A DNA stretch of 64,000 nucleotides, from the NCBI GenBank assembly GCA_016721425.1, contig JADKID010000024.1, forward strand, positions 1-64,000. Direction: 5' to 3'. Shown one piece after another: positions 1-7,998 of the stretch. The notes under the pieces were generated by a model that saw only the letters and a program-made list of their open reading frames with translations, had not been told where the DNA came from and made no database searches. Source of the stretch: Bryobacterales bacterium (GTDB taxonomy: Bacteria > Acidobacteriota > Terriglobia > Bryobacterales > Bryobacteraceae). Each line of letters starts with the position of its first letter. The stretch's first letter is position 1. The translations under genes and the position numbers were made by a program.

Positions 1-3000
1 CCACGGCGACAGAGGTTGGACTATACGTCTTCCCATCACTGCCTGCTTCGGTTTACAACATTGCGGTGGAGAAGACCGGCTTCAAGAAGTTGAACCGGCA
101 GAACATTGAAGTCCGCGTTGCACAGCGCGTGGACCTAGATCTGTCTTTGGAAATTGGCGATGTGCAGCAGACGTGGAGGTTTCGGCGGAGGCGCCCCTTC
201 TGGACACGTCAACGGCTGAGCGCGGTCAGAACCTCTCCACGAAGTTCATGGACAACCTGCCGCTGTTCTCGGGCGGCATCCGAAATCCGCGAGCGTTCGT
301 CAATTACATGTCGGGCGTCACGAATGCTGGCGAGCAGAGCGTTTCCGGATCGGGCGGACGCGCACAGGAAGTGCTGATCGACGGCGGCAGTGCGCTGAAC
401 GTCGAATCGAGCGCTGTGTTCAACTTCCCATCGTCGGAGATGTTCAGCGAGTTCAAGATGTTGCAGAGCAAACTACTGGCTGAGTATGGCCGAGTGGGTG
501 GCGGCATTGAAATCTACTCGTCCAAAAGCGGGACGAACTGGTTCCATGGCGCGGCATTCCACAACATGCGGCGTGACATCTGGAACGCGAACGCCTGGAA
601 CAGGAACGCAAGTACGAACCCTGCCTCTAGCTTTCGCCCCAAAGAACGGTTCAATGAGACCGGTGGAGCCGCAGGCGGCCCGGTGTTCATCCCGAAGGTA
701 TACGACGGACGGAACAAGACGTTCTGGTACTTCACGTACGCGAAGGATATCCGCCCTGTATCGTTGGCCTTCCCGACCTCTACGGTGCCGACCGCGCTGA
801 TGAAGCAGGGGAACTTCACCGAAGCCGGCGTGCCGCTCATCTGGCGATCCGGCGACCACGGCGGGTAACGTACGGCAGCCGTTTGCGGGAAACATCATCC
901 CGAACTCGCGCTTCAGCAAGGTGGCGACGAAGCTGATTCCGTTGATTCCGAATCCCAACGTCAACAGCCTGGCGTCCAACTACAACTTCGTCAACACTTC
1001 CGCATTTGATCGCACGATCTGGAGTCTGAAGTTCGACCATGCCTTCAGCTCCACCAACCGCGTTGCTTTCTTCTTCAACAACGAAGTACAGGCGCAGGAT
1101 GACATCCAGAACTTCGCAGGGCCGATCGGGAACGGACTGCAGAACTTCCAGAAGCCTTACAACTACAGGGTCAACCACGATTTGAGCATCAAGCCGAACC
1201 TGCTGATGCACACCACGTTTTCGTACTCCAAGACGCGTCAGACTTGGGACAATCCGGCGCAGAAAGGTGCGGGCAGTGCCCTGGGCTTCGCTCTCACTGG
1301 CGATTCCGACGCGACACCGCGCATCATGTTCTCTGGTGCGGCGGGCCTCTCGCCCTACGGCCATCCGGACAGTAAGGTGGCCAACGGCGCCCAGTTCAAC
1401 ACGCAGTTCTGGCTTTCGCAGGGCTACACGATGTTGAAAGGCAAGCACGAGTTCCGGTTTGGCTGGGCCTGGCGGCGTTTCGAGACGCTCGGCATGGACT
1501 TGGCTAACACGAACGGGCGCTACACGTTCAACCGGGTTCAGACGGGTCTGCCGGGCGTTACCAACTCAGGCCACGAATTCGCCAGTCTGTTGCTGGGCGG
1601 AGTCGATATCGCCAGCAACGTGGTTCCGCCGGTGTTGTTCGACACGACCAAGTACTACGACACCTCGGTGTACTTTCAGGACAACTGGAAGGTGAGCTCA
1701 CGCCTGACGCTGAATCTGGGTCTCCGCTACGAACTGCCGATCGGCTGGCATGTGCCGGGCGGCAACGGGTACTCCCACGTGGACATCAACGTCCCGAATC
1801 CTGGCGCGGGCGGACGTCCGGGCGCACTGGTGTTTTCCGGGACTGGCCCGGGCCGCAACGGCATGCGCCGCTTCTATCCGGATGACCACTCGGCCATTGG
1901 TCCTCGCCTGGGCTTTGCGTACCAGCTTGCGAGCAAGACGGTGATTCGCGGCGGTTGGTCGATCTACTACCAGGGCATGTCGAGCGGCGGTTGCGGCTGC
2001 CGCGCGGGATTCGCCGGCACAAACGACCTGCAGAGCGATGGGCGCAACGCGGTTCTCAACTGGGACAACGGCATACCGAGACAGCCCGGTTACCGGCCGC
2101 CTCCGATCATCGATCCAACGATCGTGAACTATCAAAGCGTTCAGTACCAGGGGCCGACCGCCGGTCAGCCTGGCAGGATTTACAACTGGAGCCTGAACAT
2201 TCAGCATGAGATCAAGAACTTCCTGATCGACGTCGCCTATCAGGGCAACCGCGGCACGCGGCTCAACTCGACCATCGACTTGAACCAACTGCCGACGAGC
2301 CTTCTGAGCCGCGGTTCGATCCTATCGGCGCGTATCGATTCGCCGGCCGCCGCCGCGGCTGGTTACACGGCGCCCTACGCCAGCTTCCCGGGCAACCTGA
2401 GCGTCGCCCAGTCGCTGCGTCCGTATCCGCAGTACCTCTCGGTATCCAGCCTCTTTGCCGCTTACGGCAGGAGCTGGTACGACTCGCTGCAGGCCAAGGT
2501 GGAGCGCCGCTTCGGCGCGCTGCAACTGGCGGCCAACTACACCTGGTCCAAGAGCCTCGGCTATGGCCACTACCGTCAGGTCTTCGGCCAGGGCGGCACG
2601 GCAGCGCCCCAGGATTTCTACAATCTGAGCGATGCGAAGAGCTTCATGCCGTTCGATATTCCGCACGTGCTGAATATCATGACGGTTTATGACCTTCCGT
2701 TCGGCAAGGGCCGGAAGTTCGCCAGCAACGGCAACGCATTCACCAATGCGCTGATCGGCGGCTGGACAGTTTCCGGGCTGATGGTCTACCGGAAGGGCAC
2801 ACTCATTCAGTTGGTCACGCCGGGCAATCCGCTGGGCAACGGTGTGATTTTCGCTCCGCAGACCAAGGCCAACATCGGCACCGGCCCGATCCGCACCGGC
2901 ATCGACCGCACGACGCTGGATCCGAACAATCCTTCCACACGTTGGTTCAATGCCTCCGCCTTTACGGCAGCCCCGGCGTACACGCTGGGTAACGCAGCGT

Positions 3001-3248
3001 TCTTCCACAACGAATTCCGTCAGCCGGCGGTCTTCTCGGAGAACCTTTCAATCGTGAAGCGGACGACGCTGTGGGCCAACGACAAGAACCCAGTTGTCCT
3101 GACCTATCGGGCCGATGGATTCAACATCTTCAACCGGACCAACTTCGGCGGTGTCAACGGCACCATCGGAAATGCTGCCTTCGGTCGTCCGACCGCTGTG
3201 CAGGTTGGCGCCAGGCTGATCACCATGGGATTGCGGCTCGAGTTCTAA
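1..3248 (+). pseudogene. Oar-like TonB-dependent receptor, 5'-truncated by window, two frameshifts
   Basis: Outer-membrane receptor of the Oar/TonB-dependent family with an N-terminal carboxypeptidase-regulatory-like domain. The first bases already encode the end of that domain (GLYVFPSLPASVYNIAVEK), so the start lies left of the window. The coding frame changes twice. Near 172-174 a single base appears missing (QQT should continue VEVSAEAPLLDTS, which is found in the next frame), and near 842-846 one base appears extra (the frame returns at GNVRQPFAGNIIP). The plug-like region (EVLIDGGSALN, GRVGGGIEIYSSKSGTN) is in the middle segment, and the beta-barrel runs from about 870 to the terminal LRLEF. 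As written, translation would stop at 377. The barrel is intact over 2.3 kb, so the gene is either recently inactivated or carries two sequencing indels. Family call is firm; substrate unknown. Confidence 0.88.
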
Positions 3249-3278
3249 TCGGAAACGAGTCGTAAGCAACGTTGAAGG

Positions 3279-3299
3279 GCCGTCCCACACCGGGGCGGC
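3279..3299 (+). terminator. Hairpin between convergent genes
   Basis: An 8-bp stem (GCCGTCCC / GGGGCGGC, one G:T pair) with a 5-base loop sits between the end of the Oar-like gene and the end of the convergent methyltransferase. It is followed by TCTTCGGCATTTA, which is only partly T-rich, so a terminator role is likely but not certain. Confidence 0.5.
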
Positions 3300-3320
3300 T
3301 CTTCGGCATTTATGGGAAGA

Positions 3321-3857
3321 CTATCGGAGGCCGGGGAGGTAGCGAAAGCGGGTGCGGCGGCGGTACTGATCGAATTCATCACCATGTCGGTCCAGAAGGT
3401 CGCGCTCTTCCTCCGCGATGCGGAGCTCGGTGCCCACCAGATAGATGACAAGGGCAACGGCAAGTCTGGGGAGAGGGGTGACGAGGAGGCCCGTGGCCAG
3501 GAGCATGGCCAGGAAGGCGAGGTAGAGTGGATGGCGGAGTAGCGCGTAGGCTCCCGTGGTGACCAGCCCTTCGCGGGCCGAGCGGAGCGACCAGACGAAG
3601 ACGGCCGCGCCGAGCGGCGCCAGCACGATGACAGCGGCGAGATGGAGGGGCGGGGGGCGGAGAGGACCGGCGGGCATGGAGAGCGTGAGTGCCATGGCGG
3701 AGGCGACCTGGAGTAGTGCGCCGATGATTGTGGGCGCGGTAATGTTCTGTGCGGTGGCGGCCTGGCGGCGGAGCGCCGGTAGAGCGCCGATGGCCGCACC
3801 GATGGCGAAGACAACCCAAGCGGCGAGGTAGGTGCAGAAGGCGACGACGCGCAGCAT
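3321..3857 (-). CDS. Isoprenylcysteine carboxyl methyltransferase (ICMT/PEMT) family protein
   Basis: A 178-residue integral membrane protein with about four or five hydrophobic segments. The C-terminal half carries the family signature: GAYALLRHPLYLAFLAMLLA, then EEERDLLDRHGDEFDQYRRR near the end, the acidic/RH-rich stretch typical of ICMT/phospholipid methyltransferase-like enzymes that use S-adenosylmethionine at the membrane. The ATG at 3857 overlaps the stop of the upstream oxidoreductase gene by one base (TGATG), so it is probably translationally coupled and the last gene of a seven-gene operon. The methyl acceptor cannot be deduced; bacterial members of this family are mostly uncharacterised. 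Confidence 0.8.
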   Translation of the reverse strand: MLRVVAFCTYLAAWVVFAIGAAIGALPALRRQAATAQNITAPTIIGALLQVASAMALTLSMPAGPLRPPPLHLAAVIVLAPLGAAVFVWSLRSAREGLVTTGAYALLRHPLYLAFLAMLLATGLLVTPLPRLAVALVIYLVGTELRIAEEERDLLDRHGDEFDQYRRRTRFRYLPGLR

Positions 3858-5581
3858 CAGACTAGCTCGCGGAGCTCGATGTTGCGGAAGTGTACCTCGA
3901 TGCCGGGGCCGGAATGCACCTGCAGCGCAATGATGCCGCGCTGGTTGATGCCGGGGTCCGGCTCGGTGTAGTCCACTGTGCGCATGCCGTCCAGCGTGAT
4001 GGTGACATGGTTGCCGAGCGCGCGCACGGTGTAGGTGTGCCAGCCGGATTTGTCGAGCTTGGCGATGGCCGGCGCGGGCGCCTGGGCGAGGACGCGGTTG
4101 CGGCGCGACTCGTCGTAGAGGCAGCCCCAGTAGTTCTGGCCGATGTCGGCCTGGTAGCCCGAGAGCTCGTGGGCCTGCACGGCGTTGACGCTGCGGAACT
4201 GGATGCCGCTGTTGCCCTCGCCATTGAGCAAGCGGAACTCGAGTGTGAGCTCGAAATCCTGGAACGTGTCCCGCGTACGGAGGAAGTCGTTCCATTTCTG
4301 GCCGGCGTGGCGGCCGACGATCATGCCGTCGCGGGCCTGCCAGACGTTGGGCGTATCTTCCACCCAGCCTTCGAGGTTGGCGCCGTTGAAGAGCTTGCGC
4401 GCCGCGGAGGCACGGGCGGGCAAGGCGAGCGAGCGGCCGCTGCGGATGGCCTCATTGCCCCAATGGGCGGCGTTGGCGGAGTCGACACTGCTCTCGACCG
4501 GGGCGTTGGGCTGCTTGCGGGTTTTGATGCAATCCAGCCAGTTGAGGACGTGATCGACGGTGCCGTCGCGGGTGGCGTCGACCTTCTGGGAAGCCGGCGG
4601 CATGTAGGTCTTGCGATCGAACTGGCCGGATTCGGGGTAGACCTCGAAGAAGGGCCGCAACAGGCGCAGGCTGCCTCCGGTGCCGCGGAAGAGGATACCG
4701 CCGTCCTCCATTTTCGTCACCATCGTGCTGACGTAGGAGACCTGGAATTGCTTCGGGTAGAGGAGCGAGACGTTGACGGTGTCGGGGGTTTCGAACCAGG
4801 CGACCTGGAATTTGGAGCCCTGGCCGCGGGCTTCCACGGGGACGCTGTCGCCCATGACCCAGTGGACGGAATCTATCCAGTGGGAGAAAAGATCGGTCAG
4901 AGTGCCGCCGCCGTAATCCCAGAACCATCGCCAGTTTGTGAAGCGCCAGGCGTCGAATTCGCGCGGGCAGGCATTGCCGAGGAACTGGTTCCAATCGAGC
5001 TTGGAGGAATCGACGGCGGGCGGAGTTTTCTGGGTGGCGTAGTTCTGATTCCACCAGGTGAGCACCTGGGTGACCTTGCCGATGCCGCCGGATTCAATCA
5101 ACTGCTTAGCTTGTAGGAAGTGCGGGTAGCTGCGCTGCTGGTAGCCGACCTGGACGATGCGGTTGGACGCGCGCACCGCCGCGATGACGGAGGCGCCCTC
5201 TTCCACGGAGTGGGTGAGGGGCTTCTCAACGTAGACGTCCTTGCCGGCCTGGACGGCGGCGATGGTCATGGGGACGTGCCAGTGATCGGGGGCGCCGACG
5301 ATGACGGCGTCGATGTCCTTGCGGTCCAGGATGGCGCGGAAGTCGCGGGCGACGATGGCGGTTGGATTGAGGGCCGCTTTGGCGGATTCGATGCGCGGCT
5401 CGTAGATTTCCGAGAAGGCGGCGACATCCGCGTTGCCGAACTCCTTCGCGGTGCGGGCGATATAGGAGCCGCGGCCGCCGGCGCCGAGCAGGCCGACGCG
5501 CACGCGATCATTGGCGCCCATGGCGCGGCTGGCGGAGAGCGCCGTGGCGCTGGTGGCGAGGAACGAGCGGCGGGTTACCAT
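3857..5581 (-). CDS. Tat-exported Gfo/Idh/MocA oxidoreductase fused to DUF1080 (3-keto-disaccharide hydrolase) domain
   Basis: 574 residues. The N-terminus has a twin-arginine signal (TRRSFLATSATALSASRAMGA). A Rossmann NAD(P) domain follows (VGLLGAGGRGSYIA, then the EKPLTHS motif of the Gfo/Idh/MocA family, whose lysine is the usual catalytic residue), with the alpha/beta substrate domain up to about residue 390. From about 394 to the end is a complete DUF1080 / 3-keto-disaccharide hydrolase concanavalin-like domain (LFNGANLEGW, GNSGIQFRS, GYQADIG, WHTYTV). Known family chemistry: such oxidoreductases can oxidise the 3-OH of glycosides, and DUF1080 enzymes cleave the resulting 3-keto glycosides. 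I infer that both steps may reside in one periplasmic protein. Start chosen at the ATG with CAGGAG eight bases upstream; it overlaps the end of the deacetylase-family gene by seven bases. An upstream in-frame GTG at 5590 is less likely. Confidence 0.9.
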   Translation of the reverse strand: MVTRRSFLATSATALSASRAMGANDRVRVGLLGAGGRGSYIARTAKEFGNADVAAFSEIYEPRIESAKAALNPTAIVARDFRAILDRKDIDAVIVGAPDHWHVPMTIAAVQAGKDVYVEKPLTHSVEEGASVIAAVRASNRIVQVGYQQRSYPHFLQAKQLIESGGIGKVTQVLTWWNQNYATQKTPPAVDSSKLDWNQFLGNACPREFDAWRFTNWRWFWDYGGGTLTDLFSHWIDSVHWVMGDSVPVEARGQGSKFQVAWFETPDTVNVSLLYPKQFQVSYVSTMVTKMEDGGILFRGTGGSLRLLRPFFEVYPESGQFDRKTYMPPASQKVDATRDGTVDHVLNWLDCIKTRKQPNAPVESSVDSANAAHWGNEAIRSGRSLALPARASAARKLFNGANLEGWVEDTPNVWQARDGMIVGRHAGQKWNDFLRTRDTFQDFELTLEFRLLNGEGNSGIQFRSVNAVQAHELSGYQADIGQNYWGCLYDESRRNRVLAQAPAPAIAKLDKSGWHTYTVRALGNHVTITLDGMRTVDYTEPDPGINQRGIIALQVHSGPGIEVHFRNIELRELV

Positions 5582-6495
5582 GATTTCCACTCCTGGAGAG
5601 ATTCGAGCGCGGCGCGGGCCGTGGCGGCGTGCAAGTCAACCGTATCCTGAAGGCGGCGCGCATAGCCGCCTGCCAGGGTGACTACCACCGGGATATGGCG
5701 TTGGAAGGCGATGTCGAAGACGAGGCGGTCCCGCAGGAACAGCCCTTCCCGTGTCAGAGAGAGGCCGCCGAGCTGATCGTCGTAGTAAGGGTCCGAGCCG
5801 GCGACGAAGAAGACCATGTCCGGGCGAAAGCCGCTGACTGCGGTCTCGTAGGCGGGGCGGAGGTGATCGAGATAGTCCTTGTCCCCGGTGGCGTCGGCCA
5901 GGTGGATGTCGATACTGGAGGGCGGCTTCTCGGTGGGGTAGTTGTTGAAGTGGTGAATGGAAAGGGTGAATACGGAGCGATCGCCCGCAAAGATGGCGGC
6001 GGTGCCGTTGCCGTGGTGGACGTCGCAATCGACGACGAGGGCGGTGCGGATCAGGCCCTCCTGCTGGAGAGTGCGGATGGCGACGGCGACATCGTGGATG
6101 GCGCAGAAGCCCTCTCCATATCCGGCAAATGCATGGTGGAAGCCGCCGCCGATGTTGTAACCGACACCCTTGGAGATGGCGTGCCGCGCGGCGAGGATGG
6201 TCCCGCCGGCGGCCAGAAAATAGGCATCCACCATCTTGCGCGAATAGGGGACCTCGAGCTTGAGGATGTCGTGATAGGTGAGCGTGCCAGTCTCCAGCTT
6301 GCGGACCCATTCTGGCGTGTGGACCAGGAGGAGTTGCTCGCGCGTGGCGGGTTCCGGCGTGAGGAAATCCTCAGGTCCGGCGAAGAGGTCATCGAGCAGC
6401 TTGCGCCGGATCAGGCGGTACTTGGCGGTGGGGAAGACATGGTCGCCGAAATGCAGATCGTAGCCGTCGTGAAAGACGAGTGGAAAGGGGAGCAT
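5575..6495 (-). CDS. Histone deacetylase family protein (AcuC/HDAC-like)
   Basis: 306 residues covering the whole arginase/deacetylase fold. Zinc and catalytic signatures are present: HH at 120-121 in NIGGGFHHAFAG, DCDVHHGNGT around 156-165 (D158 and H160 as metal ligands), GSDPYYDD around 233-240 supplying the third aspartate, and LAGGYA with the catalytic-type tyrosine. It should therefore be an active zinc-dependent deacetylase; the substrate could be an acetylated protein, acetylpolyamine or another small acetamide. It lies three bases after pta in the same operon, a pairing that links acetyl-phosphate/acetyl-CoA metabolism with deacetylation. Its TAA stop overlaps the start of the oxidoreductase gene. 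The name acuC is not assigned because no acetoin genes are nearby. Confidence 0.88.
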   Translation of the reverse strand: MLPFPLVFHDGYDLHFGDHVFPTAKYRLIRRKLLDDLFAGPEDFLTPEPATREQLLLVHTPEWVRKLETGTLTYHDILKLEVPYSRKMVDAYFLAAGGTILAARHAISKGVGYNIGGGFHHAFAGYGEGFCAIHDVAVAIRTLQQEGLIRTALVVDCDVHHGNGTAAIFAGDRSVFTLSIHHFNNYPTEKPPSSIDIHLADATGDKDYLDHLRPAYETAVSGFRPDMVFFVAGSDPYYDDQLGGLSLTREGLFLRDRLVFDIAFQRHIPVVVTLAGGYARRLQDTVDLHAATARAALESLQEWKSW

Positions 6496-6498
6496 GGC

Positions 6499-7494
6499 TT
6501 AGTCACCGGCCTGGAGAGCGGTGAGGATGCCGAGGCGGTAAATGTCCTCCGCCTTGCATCCGCGGGAGAGATCGTTGGCGGGCTTGAGGAAGCCCTGAAA
6601 GAGCGGGCCTGTGCAGATGGCGCCACCGAGGCGCTCGACCAGCTTGACTGCGATATTGGCGGCGCCGACGTCGGGGAAGATCAGCGTGTTGGCGTGGCCG
6701 GCGACGGTGGAGCCGGGCGCCTTGGAGCGGCCGATGCTTTCTATCAGGGCGGCGTCGGCCTGGAGCTCGGCATCGAAGTGTAGGTCGGGCCGGCGGGCCT
6801 GGATAATCCGGCCGGCCTCTTTCACTTTCTCCACCCAGGGATGTTTGGCGCTGCCTTTGGTGGAGAACGAAAGCAGCGCGATGACGGGTTCGACGCCGAT
6901 GACGGTGCGCGTGGTTTCGGCGGTGGCGATGGCGATGTCGGCGAGCTGGACGGCGGTGGGCTCGATCATGAGTGCGGGATCGGCCATGGCGAGGGTGCCG
7001 CCCGCGCCGCATTCCGTGGCGTGGGTATTCACGATCATGACGCCGGAGCCGGTCTTGATGTCGGTGCGCATGCCGATGGTCATGTGCGCGGCGCGGAACG
7101 TGTCTGCCGTGGTGGTGGCAGCGCCGCCGACGAAGCCGTCCGCGTCGCCGCAGGAGACGGCGAGGCCGGCGAAGACGAGCGGATCGAGGGCCATCTTGCG
7201 CGCCTCGGATTCCGTGATGCCGCGGGAACGACGGCGGTCTCGCAGGATGCTGGCGTACTCATTGAGCTTTGGGTTGGATTCCGGCTGTTCGACGACGACG
7301 CAGGAAGCGATCTGGCCCTTGGGCCGGCCCATGAGGATGGGGATCGCGAGCTCTTCCTGGCAAAGGCGGGAGGCGGCGGCGATGACGCGCGGGTCTTCGC
7401 CTTCGGGGAAGACGATCCGCTTCTTCTTCAGTTGGCGGCGGAGACGTTCCACCTGGCGGCCGAAGAATTCTTGGGCGGAGTGCGGGGACTGCAT
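6499..7494 (-). CDS. pta: Phosphate acetyltransferase
   Basis: 331 residues, the length of the short single-domain Pta class without the long N-terminal P-loop region. It interconverts acetyl-CoA plus phosphate with acetyl-phosphate plus CoA in the cytoplasm. Recognisable stretches are KRIVFPEGEDPRVIAAA at the N-terminus, DPLVFAGLAVSCGDADGFVGGA, and GHANTLIFPDVGAANIAVKL followed by GPLFQGFLKPANDLSRGC at the C-terminus. It follows the small unknown gene by 12 bases and precedes the deacetylase-family gene by three, so co-transcription is very likely. No acetate kinase gene is present in the window. Related phosphotransbutyrylase/malic-enzyme C-terminal domains share the fold, but the C-terminal motifs favour Pta. 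Confidence 0.92.
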   Translation of the reverse strand: MQSPHSAQEFFGRQVERLRRQLKKKRIVFPEGEDPRVIAAASRLCQEELAIPILMGRPKGQIASCVVVEQPESNPKLNEYASILRDRRRSRGITESEARKMALDPLVFAGLAVSCGDADGFVGGAATTTADTFRAAHMTIGMRTDIKTGSGVMIVNTHATECGAGGTLAMADPALMIEPTAVQLADIAIATAETTRTVIGVEPVIALLSFSTKGSAKHPWVEKVKEAGRIIQARRPDLHFDAELQADAALIESIGRSKAPGSTVAGHANTLIFPDVGAANIAVKLVERLGGAICTGPLFQGFLKPANDLSRGCKAEDIYRLGILTALQAGD

Positions 7495-7506
7495 GAAGCC
7501 TATATT

Positions 7507-7998
7507 CTAGCTTCTGCCGGTGGCGGCCACGAAGGCCAGCGCTCTCTCCCGGATGATGGAGGCGATGTTGGCCCTGGTGGCGCCATTCCAGTAGAACTGG
7601 ATCTCTGCCTCGCGGAGGTCGGCTTCGGCGTAGTGCAGGAGATAGAAATCAGTCAGGTCGCTTCTGTGATTCGTCGCCATGCAGAGATCGCTCACCAGCG
7701 AGAGTGCCGCGGACATGGAGATCTTGCCGTTCAGGCCATCCATCAGAATCTCGCCGGCATAATCGCGAACCGGGTCGCCGCTGTCCAGGGGGATGAATCC
7801 AAGCTCGCTGAGCGTAGCATCGCGGCGTTCCGCCACCTCAAAGGCGTTGAGCGGCGCCGTCAGACCCGCCAGAATTCGGAGGCTCCGCCCGTCATGGCCG
7901 TCTTCCAGCAGAGAGACGGCCCAATCCACGCACTCCTGGCCGAGAGCTCCGCCCAGGGACCTCATCGCGCGGATCCGCGCTGTCGTGATCCTCTTCAC
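7507..7998 (-). CDS. Hypothetical protein
   Basis: 163 residues, start GTG at 7998 overlapping the stop of the upstream dockerin-like gene (GTGA), which argues for translational coupling. Upstream of this codon the reading frame runs antisense-like through the neighbour and is not believed. The protein is soluble-looking and mostly helical, with acidic patches (ALGQECVDWAVSLLEDGHDG near the N-terminus, SDLCMATNHRSDLTDFYLLHYAEAD in the second half). I do not recognise a family. Position within a tightly packed operon and lack of frame disturbance support a real gene. Confidence 0.72.
   Translation of the reverse strand: MKRITTARIRAMRSLGGALGQECVDWAVSLLEDGHDGRSLRILAGLTAPLNAFEVAERRDATLSELGFIPLDSGDPVRDYAGEILMDGLNGKISMSAALSLVSDLCMATNHRSDLTDFYLLHYAEADLREAEIQFYWNGATRANIASIIRERALAFVAATGRS

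Noticed and set aside
3890..5116. Long plus-strand frame (408 codons) antisense to the oxidoreductase-DUF1080 gene
   Set aside because: Product is repetitive Gly/Ala/Val/Asp, has no recognisable domain, and mirrors the GC-rich codon positions of the true minus-strand gene.
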